Notes under the pieces: generated by a model
What the model saw: the letters and a program-made list of their open reading frames with translations, nothing else
What the model was told of the DNA's origin: nothing
Database searches by the model: none
Program-made: the position numbers and the translations under genes
NCBI GenBank assembly: GCA_015863195.1
Contig: JACBXO010000004.1
Location: forward strand, 62,001-126,000
DNA: 64,000 nt
Origin: Aerococcaceae bacterium DSM 111022
GTDB taxonomy: Bacteria > Bacillota > Bacilli > Lactobacillales > Aerococcaceae
Direction: 5' to 3'
Part shown: one piece after another, positions 30,044-38,714 of the stretch
Layout: each line of letters starts with the position of its first letter
How positions within the stretch are numbered: position 1 is the stretch's first letter

Positions 30044-30797
30044 GTCTCATGAAGAACAAACGAATCAAGAGATTATATACGGAAAACATGCCGTTTTAGA
30101 AGCACTATCTGGAGATTCATCTATCAATAAATTTTACTTACAAAATGGGTTGAATAAAAATAGAATAAACGATATATTAAATATGGTGAACAAACGCCAT
30201 ATAGTAATATCAGAAGTACCAAAAACAAAACTTGATGAATTAACATCGAACGGAAATCACCAAGGTGTTGCTGTTTCAGTACCACCTGTTGCATATCAAA
30301 CACTTGATGATTGTTTTACATTAGCTAAAGAACGCGGAGAAGAGCCATTCTTTCTAATTTTAGATGGTATCGAAGATCCACATAATTTAGGATCAATTAT
30401 CCGAACGGCTGACGCGGTTGGAGTTCATGGTATTATCATACCTAAACGCCGTGCTGTTGGGCTGACTAATGTCGTAGCAAAAACATCTACGGGAGCCATT
30501 GAACATGTCCCAGTTGTAAGGGTGACAAATTTATCTCAAACAATGGACCAACTAAAAGAGAAAGGGCTTTGGATTTTTGCTACAGCAATGGACGGGGAAG
30601 ATATGCGCGATTGGAATAGTCAAGGACCAATTGCCTTAATTATTGGAAATGAAGGCCAAGGAGTCTCAGAAAAATTATTAAAAAATGCAGACGGTACTGT
30701 CACAATTCCTATGGTAGGACATGTGCAAAGTTTAAATGCAAGTGTTGCCACAGCAGTTTTAGCCTATGAAGTTGCTCGTCATCGTATCCCGAAATAA
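30036..30797 (+). CDS. rlmB: 23S rRNA (guanosine-2'-O-)-methyltransferase RlmB
   Basis: SPOUT-family 2'-O-methyltransferase, 253 aa. The N-terminal substrate-binding domain begins IIYGKHAVLEAL. The C-terminal knot carries GIEDPHNLGSIIRTADAVG, LIIGNEGQGVS and VQSLNASVATAVLAYE. ATG 30036 overlaps the end of mrnC; RBS GAGGAGA. Confidence 0.94.
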   Translation: MSKSHEEQTNQEIIYGKHAVLEALSGDSSINKFYLQNGLNKNRINDILNMVNKRHIVISEVPKTKLDELTSNGNHQGVAVSVPPVAYQTLDDCFTLAKERGEEPFFLILDGIEDPHNLGSIIRTADAVGVHGIIIPKRRAVGLTNVVAKTSTGAIEHVPVVRVTNLSQTMDQLKEKGLWIFATAMDGEDMRDWNSQGPIALIIGNEGQGVSEKLLKNADGTVTIPMVGHVQSLNASVATAVLAYEVARHRIPK

Positions 30798-30806
30798 GGT
30801 GATACA

Positions 30807-31340
30807 ATGAAAAGACAAGAGGTTTTAATTGTTGATGGATATAATATCATTGGATCGTGGCCAGAACTAGATCGCCTCAAAAAAATAGATGACATTCAAT
30901 CTGCTCGTGATTTGTTATTATTTGAATTATCTAATTACCGAAAATATCGTGAGATAAAAATCATCGTTGTTTTTGATGCACAATTTGTGCCGGGAATCAC
31001 CCAATCCTTTGAAGAATTTGATATACAGGTAGTTTTCACCAACGAAGGAGAAACGGCTGATAGTTATATAGAACGCGAAGTAAAAGAACATATCAATGCC
31101 TTGACACGCGTCGTCGTCGCAACAAGTGATGCCGCGGAGCAATGGATGGTATTTCAACAGGGTGCTCTACGCAAATCAGCGCAAGAGTTAAAGATTGATA
31201 TCGATCATACTAAAAAACAAATTAGTAATGATGTGCGTGATTACTATAATACACTCCAAAGAAGAAGAAGTCCTTGGAAGACAGATGATCTGGAACAATT
31301 AGACTTTTTACGCCATCATATTGATAAACCAAAATCTTAA
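30807..31340 (+). CDS. rae1: Ribosome-associated NYN endoribonuclease Rae1 (YacP)
   Basis: 177 aa NYN/PIN-like nuclease that in Bacillus cuts mRNA in the ribosomal A site. Conserved acidic residues lie in LIVDGYNIIGSWPEL, VVFDAQFVPG, FTNEGETADSYIE and VATSDAAEQWM. Ten nt after rlmB. Confidence 0.9.
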   Translation: MKRQEVLIVDGYNIIGSWPELDRLKKIDDIQSARDLLLFELSNYRKYREIKIIVVFDAQFVPGITQSFEEFDIQVVFTNEGETADSYIEREVKEHINALTRVVVATSDAAEQWMVFQQGALRKSAQELKIDIDHTKKQISNDVRDYYNTLQRRRSPWKTDDLEQLDFLRHHIDKPKS

Positions 31341-31368
31341 CTTTCCTTAATAAATTTAGGAGCATATA

Positions 31369-31983
31369 ATGGAAACATTGATGTATGATGATCAAACCAC
31401 TTTAGAAGAGATTGTGCTGAGTTTACAGGAAGATTTTGATGAAGAGTTATTTAGATATTTGATTAGTCGAGTAAAACCTTTAATACGTTCTACAATTGCT
31501 CATTATGATCAACAGTATATTGAGTATGATGACTTATACCAAGAATGTGTAATTACATTGCACCGTGCGGTGTTAGGTTACAAGGTAGAAACAAAGGCTT
31601 ATTTCATTTCTTATTATAGAATGAGAGTTAGACATCATTTACAAAGACTCTTCAAAAAATATTATGCAGAAAAACGTGGTCAAGGAAAAAGTTGGTTGAA
31701 TGTTTCCTTGAGTGCAAAACTCTTCCAAAATGACAGCAATTCAAATTCTTTTGAAAGTGCAATAAAATCATCCGTACCTACTGGGGAAGAAATCTCGATT
31801 GTTAAAGAAGTTTTTGAAAGTTATGTGAGTAAATTAGAGGAACGAGAAAGTTATCATGTTTATCTAAGTGCTAAAGGACATACAGTGAAAGAAATTTCAG
31901 AAAAAACAGGTTTAACATTAAATCAGACGAGATATGTACATCGAAAATGTCGTCAGAAATTTGACGATTTTCTAGTTGATTAA
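31369..31983 (+). CDS. sigH: Sigma-70 family RNA polymerase factor (SigH/ComX-like)
   Basis: 204 aa with region 2 (IEYDDLYQECVITLHRAV) and a region-4 helix-turn-helix at the C-terminus (TVKEISEKTGLTLNQTRYVHRKC). The position between rae1 and rpmG-secE-nusG is that of sigH in Bacillus and of competence-type sigma factors in relatives. A competence role is likely by context but cannot be shown from sequence. RBS AGGAG. Confidence 0.85.
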   Translation: METLMYDDQTTLEEIVLSLQEDFDEELFRYLISRVKPLIRSTIAHYDQQYIEYDDLYQECVITLHRAVLGYKVETKAYFISYYRMRVRHHLQRLFKKYYAEKRGQGKSWLNVSLSAKLFQNDSNSNSFESAIKSSVPTGEEISIVKEVFESYVSKLEERESYHVYLSAKGHTVKEISEKTGLTLNQTRYVHRKCRQKFDDFLVD

Positions 31984-31996
31984 TTAATAAGTTAAG

Positions 31997-32024
31997 TAGA
32001 CAGCTGTAATGGCTGTCTATTTTT
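31997..32024 (+). terminator. Terminator after sigH
   Basis: 9-bp stem TAGACAGCT/GGCTGTCTA, 5-nt loop, T's. Confidence 0.8.
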
Positions 32025-32055
32025 GTGTAAATGAACCAATAACCATAAACTTTCC

Positions 32056-32083
32056 TTGACAAAAGTGAAGATTGTTTTATATT
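32056..32083 (+). promoter_or_regulatory. Promoter for rpmG-secE
   Basis: TTGACA (32056-32061) and TATATT (32078-32083), 16-nt spacer. TATGAT overlapping at 32083-32088 is an alternative -10 with a poor spacer. Confidence 0.7.
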
Positions 32084-32118
32084 ATGATAGAGTATGAAAA
32101 TAAATAGGAGGGTTGCCT

Positions 32119-32274
32119 GTGGCGAAACAACGTAAAGGCGCTTTAGCATGTACAGTCTGTGGCCAACGCAATTACTCAATGACACCGACACAGACTGGTC
32201 AAACAACACGTTTAGAAGTTAAGAAATTTTGTAAATATTGCAATAAACACACTTTACATAAAGAAACGAAATAG
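32119..32274 (+). CDS. rpmG: 50S ribosomal protein L33 (zinc-binding form)
   Basis: 51-aa protein starting at GTG, 6 nt after AGGAGGG. Two Cys pairs, CTVC and CKYC, mark the zinc-binding (C+) paralogue. RQRNYS-type and [15 protein letters not shown] segments are standard for L33. Small gene in the conserved position before secE. Confidence 0.93.
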   Translation: MAKQRKGALACTVCGQRNYSMTPTQTGQTTRLEVKKFCKYCNKHTLHKETK

Positions 32275-32302
32275 TGTTTGATAATTGGAGGAATAACATT
32301 TC

Positions 32303-32476
32303 ATGAAATATTTTAAAGAAGTCGGACAAGAAATGAGTAAAGTAACATGGCCAAGTTTTAAAGAATCAAATCGATTTACTTGGATTATTATCTTGATGAT
32401 TGCATTCTTTGCCTTATATTTTACTCTAACAGATAATGCATTTGCATGGTTAATGAACTGGTTCATCAATCTGTAA
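32303..32476 (+). CDS. secE: Preprotein translocase subunit SecE
   Basis: 57 aa. Amphipathic N-terminal helix (FKEVGQEMSKVTWPSFKES) and one TM helix (WIIILMIAFFALYFTL). Part of the SecYEG channel. Single-TM form normal for Firmicutes. RBS TGGAGGA. Confidence 0.93.
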   Translation: MKYFKEVGQEMSKVTWPSFKESNRFTWIIILMIAFFALYFTLTDNAFAWLMNWFINL

Positions 32477-32508
32477 AGACTAATTACCTAGGCAAATTAC
32501 CATAAACA

Positions 32509-32555
32509 TGATATAATACTATCGCTACCTACCCAACAAATGTGGTAGGTTTTTT
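32509..32555 (+). promoter_or_regulatory. Extended -10 element next to a terminator, upstream of nusG
   Basis: TGATATAAT (32509-32517) is an extended -10 without a good -35. It is followed by a 7-bp hairpin ACCTACC/GGTAGGT (32527-32533 with 32544-32550) and 6 T. The hairpin can end the rpmG-secE transcript; a transcript starting here would meet it almost immediately. Confidence 0.55.
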
Positions 32556-32595
32556 ATGTACAAAGGAATAGATTAAAAGTAGAAAGGACAATGTA

Positions 32596-33138
32596 ATGAG
32601 CGGACAAAAAGAATGGTATGTTTTACATACATACTCAGGTTATGAAAACAAAGTTAAAGAGAATATTGACCTACGTAAAGAGAGTATGGAAATGGAGGAG
32701 AACATCTTTCGTGTAGAAGTACCGGAAGAAGAAGTTACCGAAGTTAAAGACGGGGTTGCAAAAACACGTATCGAAAAAACATTCCCAGGTTATGTTTTAG
32801 TAGAAATGATTATGTCAGATGAAGCATGGTTTATTGTACGTAATACACCAGGCGTAACAGGTTTCGTAGGTTCTCACGGTGCTGGAAGTAAACCAGCCCC
32901 ATTATTAGATGAAGAGGTTGCACAAATTTTAGGTGCAAAACAATTAGAACGTAAGAACGTTGAATTGAATGTTGAAGTAGGCGAAAATGTTGAAATCATC
33001 GATGGAGCCTTTGCAGGTATGGGTGGTTTAATCGAAGAAATTAATAATGAAAATCAAAAACTAAAAGTAGTCATTGAAATGTTTGGCCGTGAAACAATTG
33101 CTGAATTAGATTTCTTCCAAGTTAAGAAAGCAGACTAA
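32596..33138 (+). CDS. nusG: Transcription termination/antitermination factor NusG
   Basis: 180 aa. N-terminal NGN domain (EWYVLHTYSGYENKV, FPGYVLVEM, WFIVRNTPGVTGFVG) and C-terminal KOW domain (VGENVEIIDGAFAG). Binds RNA polymerase and links transcription with Rho or ribosomes. RBS GAAAGGA. Confidence 0.96.
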   Translation: MSGQKEWYVLHTYSGYENKVKENIDLRKESMEMEENIFRVEVPEEEVTEVKDGVAKTRIEKTFPGYVLVEMIMSDEAWFIVRNTPGVTGFVGSHGAGSKPAPLLDEEVAQILGAKQLERKNVELNVEVGENVEIIDGAFAGMGGLIEEINNENQKLKVVIEMFGRETIAELDFFQVKKAD

Positions 33139-33139
33139 T

Positions 33140-33892
33140 ATGTTAAAGAGTGTTTGGTTTGAACGTATTTTAGTAGTTCTGTTGTGGGTAGTATACTTAT
33201 TCAGCCGTTTTGGTGGGTTAGAAGAAACTGTAGTTACTTCTGAATTTTTTCAAAACGCCCCTGCATTTGTACCTGCTGAATGGTTTGTATGGTTAATCAT
33301 TAATGTCTTACTTGTATCATTTACTTGGATAGTTATTCGAATGGGAATGGTTCAAAAAGGACAACGAGACTTATATAAGGTGTTTATTCGACCATTTTAT
33401 ATACAAGCATTGTTCTTTACCATTGTTTGGATCATTGCCTGGATGATTGGCTCAGATTTAGTTTATTTCTTAGTTGCTGTTTTCTTAACGAATACTGTTC
33501 TAAATATGGTTCGTTTAATCAGTGGTAAAGCACAACTACGTAATCAAACTTGGCTGAAGTTTCCAATTGGACTGGCTATGGGAATTGTTCAAACTCTACT
33601 ACTAATGAGTTTAGCAATATTTACCAATGTTAGAGTTTCAGCAACGATTGAAGTTTGGTTTACGATAGCTTTAGTTATAGCACTTATCGCAAGTGTTACT
33701 TTTACCTATGTTAAATACGGAAATGAGCTAGTAATGTTACCTGCAGTTGTGTATTTTGCTGGGATGCTAGTGCGTTGGCTGAATGTCGATAATATCTTAG
33801 CCCTTGTAGCAGGTATAGCTTTAGTTATAACAATTGGCCTTTATATCCGTGTATTCTATTTCCAACGTAAACAATTAAAAGAAGAAAAATAA
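33140..33892 (+). CDS. Uncharacterised polytopic membrane protein
   Basis: 250 aa with about 7 predicted TM helices and a basic C-terminus (RKQLKEEK). I do not recognise the family. It starts 1 nt after the nusG stop with no clear RBS, so translation is probably coupled to nusG, and it ends in a strong terminator. Not a usual member of the secE-nusG region. No catalytic motif or charged transport signature is visible. Confidence 0.7.
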   Translation: MLKSVWFERILVVLLWVVYLFSRFGGLEETVVTSEFFQNAPAFVPAEWFVWLIINVLLVSFTWIVIRMGMVQKGQRDLYKVFIRPFYIQALFFTIVWIIAWMIGSDLVYFLVAVFLTNTVLNMVRLISGKAQLRNQTWLKFPIGLAMGIVQTLLLMSLAIFTNVRVSATIEVWFTIALVIALIASVTFTYVKYGNELVMLPAVVYFAGMLVRWLNVDNILALVAGIALVITIGLYIRVFYFQRKQLKEEK

Positions 33893-33900
33893 AAATTTAG

Positions 33901-33946
33901 ACTCCGCTAAAATTCCAACTTTGTGAATTTTAGCGGAGTTTTTTTA
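33901..33946 (+). terminator. Strong terminator after the nusG unit
   Basis: Perfect 15-bp stem (33901-33915 with 33925-33939), 9-nt loop, then 8 T. Confidence 0.95.
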
Positions 33947-34036
33947 TTTGGAAAAATTTTATAGAGGTAAGGATTCAACCGTTTGCATTGATGTAAAACA
34001 TGCATTTTATGAGATTTCGATTAGAATTACACTTTA

Positions 34037-34068
34037 TGCTAACGTTTTCATAAAATTTAAAGTATAAT
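34037..34068 (+). promoter_or_regulatory. PTS promoter with cre-like site
   Basis: TGCTAACGTTTTCA (34037-34050) matches 12 of 14 positions of the CcpA cre consensus and overlaps the -35 area. TATAAT is at 34063-34068. Catabolite control is inferred. Confidence 0.55.
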
Positions 34069-34099
34069 GAAATCACAAAATGAAATGGGAGGAATTTTT

Positions 34100-36253
34100 A
34101 TGAAACGAATATTTTCGTTTGAGTTTTGGCAGCAATTTGGTAAATCGCTAATGAGCGTTATTGCCGTAATGCCAGCAGCAGGTATAATGATCAGTATTGG
34201 GGCAGTTATCCCGATGTTAGGTCCAGATATTGCATTTCTAACTCAATTAGGAGCAATCACAGCAGAAATTGGTTGGGCAATTATTGGTAACTTACATGTA
34301 CTATTTGCTGTAGCAATTGGTGGTAGTTGGGCGAAAGACCGTGCAGGTGGTGCTTTTGCAGCGATTATAGCATTTATTTTAATTAACCGTATCACAGGAG
34401 CAATCTTTGGTGTAACCGGAGATATGATTGGTGATGTTGAAGCAGTTACCACTACTTTATTTGGTACTGAAATACCAGTAGAAGGTTACTTCACATCAGT
34501 ATTAGAAGCCCCAGCATTAAATATGGGTGTCTTTGTAGGTATTATTTCAGGTTTCGTTGGTGCGACAGCATACAATAGTTATTACAACTTCCGTAAATTA
34601 CCGGATGCATTATCATTCTTTAATGGTAAACGTTTCGTGCCATTTGTTGTTATTTTCAGATCAGCTATCGTAGCACTGATTATGGCAGTTGTATGGCCAA
34701 CAATTCAAGGTGCAATTAATAACTTTGGTGTTTGGATAGCCAGCTCACAAGAGACAGCGCCATTTGTAGGACCATTCCTATTTGGTTTCTTTGAACGTTT
34801 ATTATTACCATTTGGTTTACACCACTTATTAACGATTCCGATAAATTACACGGATTTAGGTGGAGCGTATGAAATCCTATCAGGAGCGAATGCGGGTAAC
34901 ATGGTTTATGGACAAGACCCATTATGGTTTGCATGGATTACTGATTTATCAAACTTTAGAGCAGCTGGAGATACAGCAGCATATAATGAACTATTAGCAT
35001 CAGTTACACCAGCGAGATTTAAAGTTGGGCAAATGATTGGTTCAATGGGTATTGTAATTGGTTTTGCTTATGCAATGTATCGTAATGTTGATAAAGATAA
35101 ACGCGCAAACTTTAAATCAATGTACTTATCAGCTGGTTTAGCTACATTCTTAACTGGTGTAACGGAACCAATTGAATTCCTATTCATGTTTGCAGCAATG
35201 CCACTTTATGTAGTGTATGCTGTGATTCAAGGTTTAGCATTTGCGATGGCCGATTTAGTTAATTTACGTGTTCACTCATTTGGTAGTATCGAGTTGTTAT
35301 CTCGTGTGCCATTAATCTTTAGTGGTGGTATTGCAGGAGATTTACTAAACTTTGTAATCGTTACTTTAGTGTTTGGTGTACTATCTTACTTTATTGCTAA
35401 CTTCTTTATTAAGAAATTTAACTATGCTACACCTGGTCGTAATGGAAATTATGAAGGTGGGGACACTGGAGAAAGCGAAGCTGTTGACGCAGACCAACAA
35501 GTGTACAACATTATTCACTTATTAGGTGGTCCAGATAATATTACAAACGTGGATGCATGTATGACACGTCTAAGAGTCACAGTAAAAGATAATGCAATAG
35601 TTGCAGATCAAAATGTATGGTCACAAAATGGTGCTAGAGGTTTAATCAATAAAGACGGTGGTGTCCAAGCAGTTTACGGTACGAAAGCAGATGTACTTAA
35701 ATCAGACATTCAAGATGTTTTAGCAAGCGGGCAAGAAATTCCAGCAATGGAAACTGTTGCGACAAAGGACATTAAAACAGATGAAGCAAAAGAAGCAATC
35801 GAAGATTATTTTGTTGCTCCAGGTAACGGTGAAATCATCGCAATCGAACAGGTCAATGATAGCGTTTTCGGCCAAAAGATGATGGGCGAAGGATTTGGAT
35901 TAAATCCAACAACGAATCAGATTGTATCACCCGTTAAAGGTGAAGTGGTTTCTATCTTTGATACGAAACATGCGATTACGATTAAAACAGATAATGGTGG
36001 CGAAGTGCTCATACATATGGGACTTGATACTGTAGAATTACAAGGCGAGCCATTTGATTTAGTGGTTGAAGCAGGACAAATGGTTGATTACGGTGACCAA
36101 CTTGGTACAATGGATATTGAAAAAGTCCAAGAAAAAGGTCGCGAAACAACGATTGTAACTGTATGGACGAATGCTGATGACCTTCAAGAATTTAAATTAA
36201 ATAAAACTGGAAGTGTTGAAGCAGGAGAAAAGGTTGGTAAATACTCAATCTAA
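34100..36253 (+). CDS. PTS sugar transporter EIICBA, glucose/maltose family
   Basis: Imports and phosphorylates a sugar using phospho-HPr. 717 aa with domains in the order IIC (~1-440, ten or so TM helices, LLPFGLHHLLTIP), IIB with its phospho-Cys in DACMTRLRV (~487), and IIA with the active His in VLIHMGLDTVEL (~638). The architecture matches the glucose-type EIICBA; the exact sugar (glucose, maltose, other glucoside) cannot be decided. ATG 34100 follows GGGAGGA. Followed after 13 nt by a phosphatase-fold gene that is likely in the same operon. Confidence 0.9.
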   Translation: MKRIFSFEFWQQFGKSLMSVIAVMPAAGIMISIGAVIPMLGPDIAFLTQLGAITAEIGWAIIGNLHVLFAVAIGGSWAKDRAGGAFAAIIAFILINRITGAIFGVTGDMIGDVEAVTTTLFGTEIPVEGYFTSVLEAPALNMGVFVGIISGFVGATAYNSYYNFRKLPDALSFFNGKRFVPFVVIFRSAIVALIMAVVWPTIQGAINNFGVWIASSQETAPFVGPFLFGFFERLLLPFGLHHLLTIPINYTDLGGAYEILSGANAGNMVYGQDPLWFAWITDLSNFRAAGDTAAYNELLASVTPARFKVGQMIGSMGIVIGFAYAMYRNVDKDKRANFKSMYLSAGLATFLTGVTEPIEFLFMFAAMPLYVVYAVIQGLAFAMADLVNLRVHSFGSIELLSRVPLIFSGGIAGDLLNFVIVTLVFGVLSYFIANFFIKKFNYATPGRNGNYEGGDTGESEAVDADQQVYNIIHLLGGPDNITNVDACMTRLRVTVKDNAIVADQNVWSQNGARGLINKDGGVQAVYGTKADVLKSDIQDVLASGQEIPAMETVATKDIKTDEAKEAIEDYFVAPGNGEIIAIEQVNDSVFGQKMMGEGFGLNPTTNQIVSPVKGEVVSIFDTKHAITIKTDNGGEVLIHMGLDTVELQGEPFDLVVEAGQMVDYGDQLGTMDIEKVQEKGRETTIVTVWTNADDLQEFKLNKTGSVEAGEKVGKYSI

Positions 36254-36266
36254 TTAGGAGGCTATG

Positions 36267-37106
36267 ATGCGCTTATTAACATTAAATGTTCATGGTAGAC
36301 TAGAAGATAACATTGACGAAAAGATGGATGAAATTGTCGCTTTTATAGTCAAACAAGATGTCGATTATATTGCATTGCAAGAAGTAGCGCAAGAAATTGA
36401 TGATGAAATTTTGACAGAAGATGCGTTAATTTCATTGAATTACACTAAGCTGACAAAACAGTACTTTGATATCCCAATAAAATCGACGAATTATGCTTAC
36501 CAACTGGTTAAAAAGTTAAAGCAACAACAATTAACATATCATTGGTCATGGGCACCCACTCATATTGGATTTGATTCCTATGATGAAGGTGTAGCGGTAC
36601 TAAGTAAAACTAAATTTGAAGCAGAACCATTGCATTTATCAAAGATGCTCGATTATTCGAATTATCATACTCGATTTGCGTTAGTTGCAAAAGATATTGA
36701 GGAAGATATATTAGTATTTTCGACGCATCACTCGTGGTGGGAAAATGATTTTTCTCATGAGTGGAATCGCATTGAAGATTACATTAAAAATTCAAGCTTG
36801 AGTCAATGTGCTATTTTAGGTGACTTCAATAATGAAGCATCTGTTGATGGTGAAGGTTATCATTTGATAATGCAGAGTGAATTAGATATTCAAGATAGTT
36901 TTATAGAAGCAAAAACAACGATAGGTGAATACACTGTTAAAAATGCTATTGCCGGTTGGGATGATCATCATGATCAAAAAAGAATCGATTATCAATTCTT
37001 TGATCAAACACAAAATATCGAAAAGTATGAAGTAGTTTTTGACGGAGATAAATATCCAATAGTAAGTGATCATTTCGGAATTTTTGTAAATATCCAAAAC
37101 GATTAA
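36267..37106 (+). CDS. Endonuclease/exonuclease/phosphatase-family protein
   Basis: 279 aa with the EEP fold signatures: TLNVHG near the N-terminus, YIALQEVAQ (metal-binding Glu), LGDFNNEA (catalytic Asp/Asn), and SDHFGIFV (catalytic Asp-His) at the C-terminus. A RIDYQFF segment precedes the last motif. No signal peptide. Of two adjacent ATG codons, 36267 has the better spacing from AGGAGG. Co-transcribed with the PTS gene, so a phosphorylated sugar-derived substrate is possible, but EEP proteins also act on nucleic acids and lipids. Confidence 0.75.
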   Translation: MRLLTLNVHGRLEDNIDEKMDEIVAFIVKQDVDYIALQEVAQEIDDEILTEDALISLNYTKLTKQYFDIPIKSTNYAYQLVKKLKQQQLTYHWSWAPTHIGFDSYDEGVAVLSKTKFEAEPLHLSKMLDYSNYHTRFALVAKDIEEDILVFSTHHSWWENDFSHEWNRIEDYIKNSSLSQCAILGDFNNEASVDGEGYHLIMQSELDIQDSFIEAKTTIGEYTVKNAIAGWDDHHDQKRIDYQFFDQTQNIEKYEVVFDGDKYPIVSDHFGIFVNIQND

Positions 37107-37118
37107 TATGTGCTCAGC

Positions 37119-37154
37119 ATGGAGGTTTTCTAGCGATAGAAACCTCCATTTTAT
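37119..37154 (+). terminator. Terminator after the PTS operon
   Basis: 10-bp stem ATGGAGGTTT/AAACCTCCAT with 11-nt loop, then TTTTA. Confidence 0.85.
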
Positions 37155-37192
37155 ATTAAAACAGAAAATGTCAAGTTATTTTTTAAAAAAGG

Positions 37193-37220
37193 TTGACATG
37201 AGTATTGAGTCTGATATAAT
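37193..37220 (+). promoter_or_regulatory. rplK-rplA promoter
   Basis: TTGACA (37193-37198), 16 nt, TATAAT (37215-37220), with TG one base upstream of the -10. A strong promoter. Confidence 0.85.
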
Positions 37221-37247
37221 GTATTGGTTCGCAAAGTCCGGACATGA

Positions 37248-37276
37248 GTGGGAGGAGGAAAAACTCCGCTAACCAC
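37248..37276 (+). promoter_or_regulatory. Putative L1-binding leader element before rplK
   Basis: GTGGGAGG at 37248-37255 and AACCAC at 37271-37276 form a GTGG/CCAC stem enclosing a purine-rich loop. A similar element recurs before rplA. L1 represses rplKA by binding an mRNA mimic of its rRNA site in many bacteria; here it is inferred from the repeated motif. Confidence 0.5.
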
Positions 37277-37308
37277 ATCACGATTTAAAATATAAGGAGG
37301 AATGTTTC

Positions 37309-37734
37309 GTGGCTAAAAAAGTCATTACTCAAGTTAAATTACAAATTCCTGCGGGACAAGCAAGTCCAGCTCCACCAGTAGGTCCAGCACTTGGACAAGC
37401 GGGTGTTAACATTGTAGCTTTTACAAAGGAATTTAATGCACGTACACAAGATCAAAATGGGATGATTATCCCTGTAGTAATCGATGTTTATGAAGACCGT
37501 TCATTCACATTCATTACTAAGACTCCACCAGCTCCAGTTTTATTAAAGAAAGCTGCTGGAATCGACAAAGCATCTGGTGAACCAAACAAGAACAAAGTAG
37601 CTTCAGTAACAAGCGATCAAGTTCGTGAAATTGCTGAAACTAAAATGGCAGATTTAAATGCAGCAGACGTAGAAGCTGCAATGCGCATGGTCGAAGGTAC
37701 TGCTCGTTCAATGGGTATTACTGTAAAAGACTAG
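37309..37734 (+). CDS. rplK: 50S ribosomal protein L11
   Basis: 141 aa; part of the GTPase-associated centre. Typical [20 protein letters not shown], and near the C-terminus [18 protein letters not shown] start, 8 nt after AAGGAGG; a nearby ATG at 37302 is out of frame. Confidence 0.96.
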   Translation: MAKKVITQVKLQIPAGQASPAPPVGPALGQAGVNIVAFTKEFNARTQDQNGMIIPVVIDVYEDRSFTFITKTPPAPVLLKKAAGIDKASGEPNKNKVASVTSDQVREIAETKMADLNAADVEAAMRMVEGTARSMGITVKD

Positions 37735-37770
37735 GCAATAGGCAGCTTCTCGCCCCGTATTCTATCGGGT

Positions 37771-37796
37771 GTGGGAGGAATAACCGTTAAAACCAC
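37771..37796 (+). promoter_or_regulatory. Second putative L1-binding element, between rplK and rplA
   Basis: GTGGGAGG (37771-37778) and AACCAC (37791-37796) repeat the motif of the rplK leader. It is preceded by a CCCCGTAT/ATCGGG hairpin. Confidence 0.45.
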
Positions 37797-37817
37797 AAGT
37801 ATAGGAGGAAAATTTAA

Positions 37818-38516
37818 ATGGCTAAAAACAAAAAATATACAGCAGCATTAGCAAAAGTTGACCGTCACAACGAATATAGCCTAACAGAAGCAATTGCTTT
37901 AGCTAAAGAAATTAGCTATGCAAACTTCGATGAGACAGTTGACTTATCATATAACTTAAACATTGACGTACGTCAAGCAGACCAACAAATCCGTGGAGCT
38001 ATGGTATTACCACACGGAACTGGTAAAACTCAAACAGTTGTAGTAATCGCATCTGGAGATAAAGCTCAAGAAGCTAAAGATGCTGGTGCAGACTATGTTG
38101 GAGAAGCAGACATCATTGAAAAAATCAACGGTGGATGGTTAGACTTCGACGTATTAGTTGCTACACCTGACATGATGGGACAAGTAGGTCGTTTAGGGCG
38201 TGTCTTAGGACCTAAAGGTTTAATGCCTAACCCTAAAACTGGAACAGTTACAGCAGATGTAACAAAAGCAGTTTCAGACATCAAAGCTGGTCAAGTTCAA
38301 TACCGTGCTGATAAAGCAGGTATCGTAAACGTTCCAGTAGGTAAAGTATCATTTACTGAAGAACAATTAGCTGAGAACATCAAAGCTTTACAAGAAAAAA
38401 TTGCAAGCTTACGTCCAGCAGCAGTTAAAGGTAACTATATTCTTTCAGCAACATTGTCAACAACAATGGGACCTGGAATCAAAGTTGGCTTTACTAAACC
38501 AGAAGAAACAAAATAA
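37818..38516 (+). CDS. rplA: 50S ribosomal protein L1
   Basis: 232 aa; forms the L1 stalk and is a translational autoregulator in the family. Signatures are [39 protein letters not shown] and, near the end, [25 protein letters not shown]. Confidence 0.96.
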   Translation: MAKNKKYTAALAKVDRHNEYSLTEAIALAKEISYANFDETVDLSYNLNIDVRQADQQIRGAMVLPHGTGKTQTVVVIASGDKAQEAKDAGADYVGEADIIEKINGGWLDFDVLVATPDMMGQVGRLGRVLGPKGLMPNPKTGTVTADVTKAVSDIKAGQVQYRADKAGIVNVPVGKVSFTEEQLAENIKALQEKIASLRPAAVKGNYILSATLSTTMGPGIKVGFTKPEETK

Positions 38517-38529
38517 TTAAATAAAAGTA

Positions 38530-38714
38530 TTGACGAATCAGTTAAGATTCGCTAAAATACACTTTGTGTAAAACGACCGAAGACAGTAAGTGGCTTAGCC
38601 TTAATTTCTTACCGAGGAAGTTCCAATTAACCTGGAATGTATCTCTATGTCTAAGTCGACATAGAGATTTTTTTATTAAAATCTCTATCTAAACTTAACG
38701 GAGGTGAAATTGAA
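38530..38714 (+). promoter_or_regulatory. rplJ-rplL promoter and L10 leader with attenuator
   Basis: TTGACG (38530-38535), 17 nt, TAAAAT (38553-38558) drive a ~140-nt leader. The leader ends in a perfect 11-bp terminator hairpin (38641-38651 with 38658-38668) and 7 T, just before the rplJ RBS. This is the position and form of the L10(L12)4-binding leader of Firmicutes, where excess L10 promotes early termination. Confidence 0.75.
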
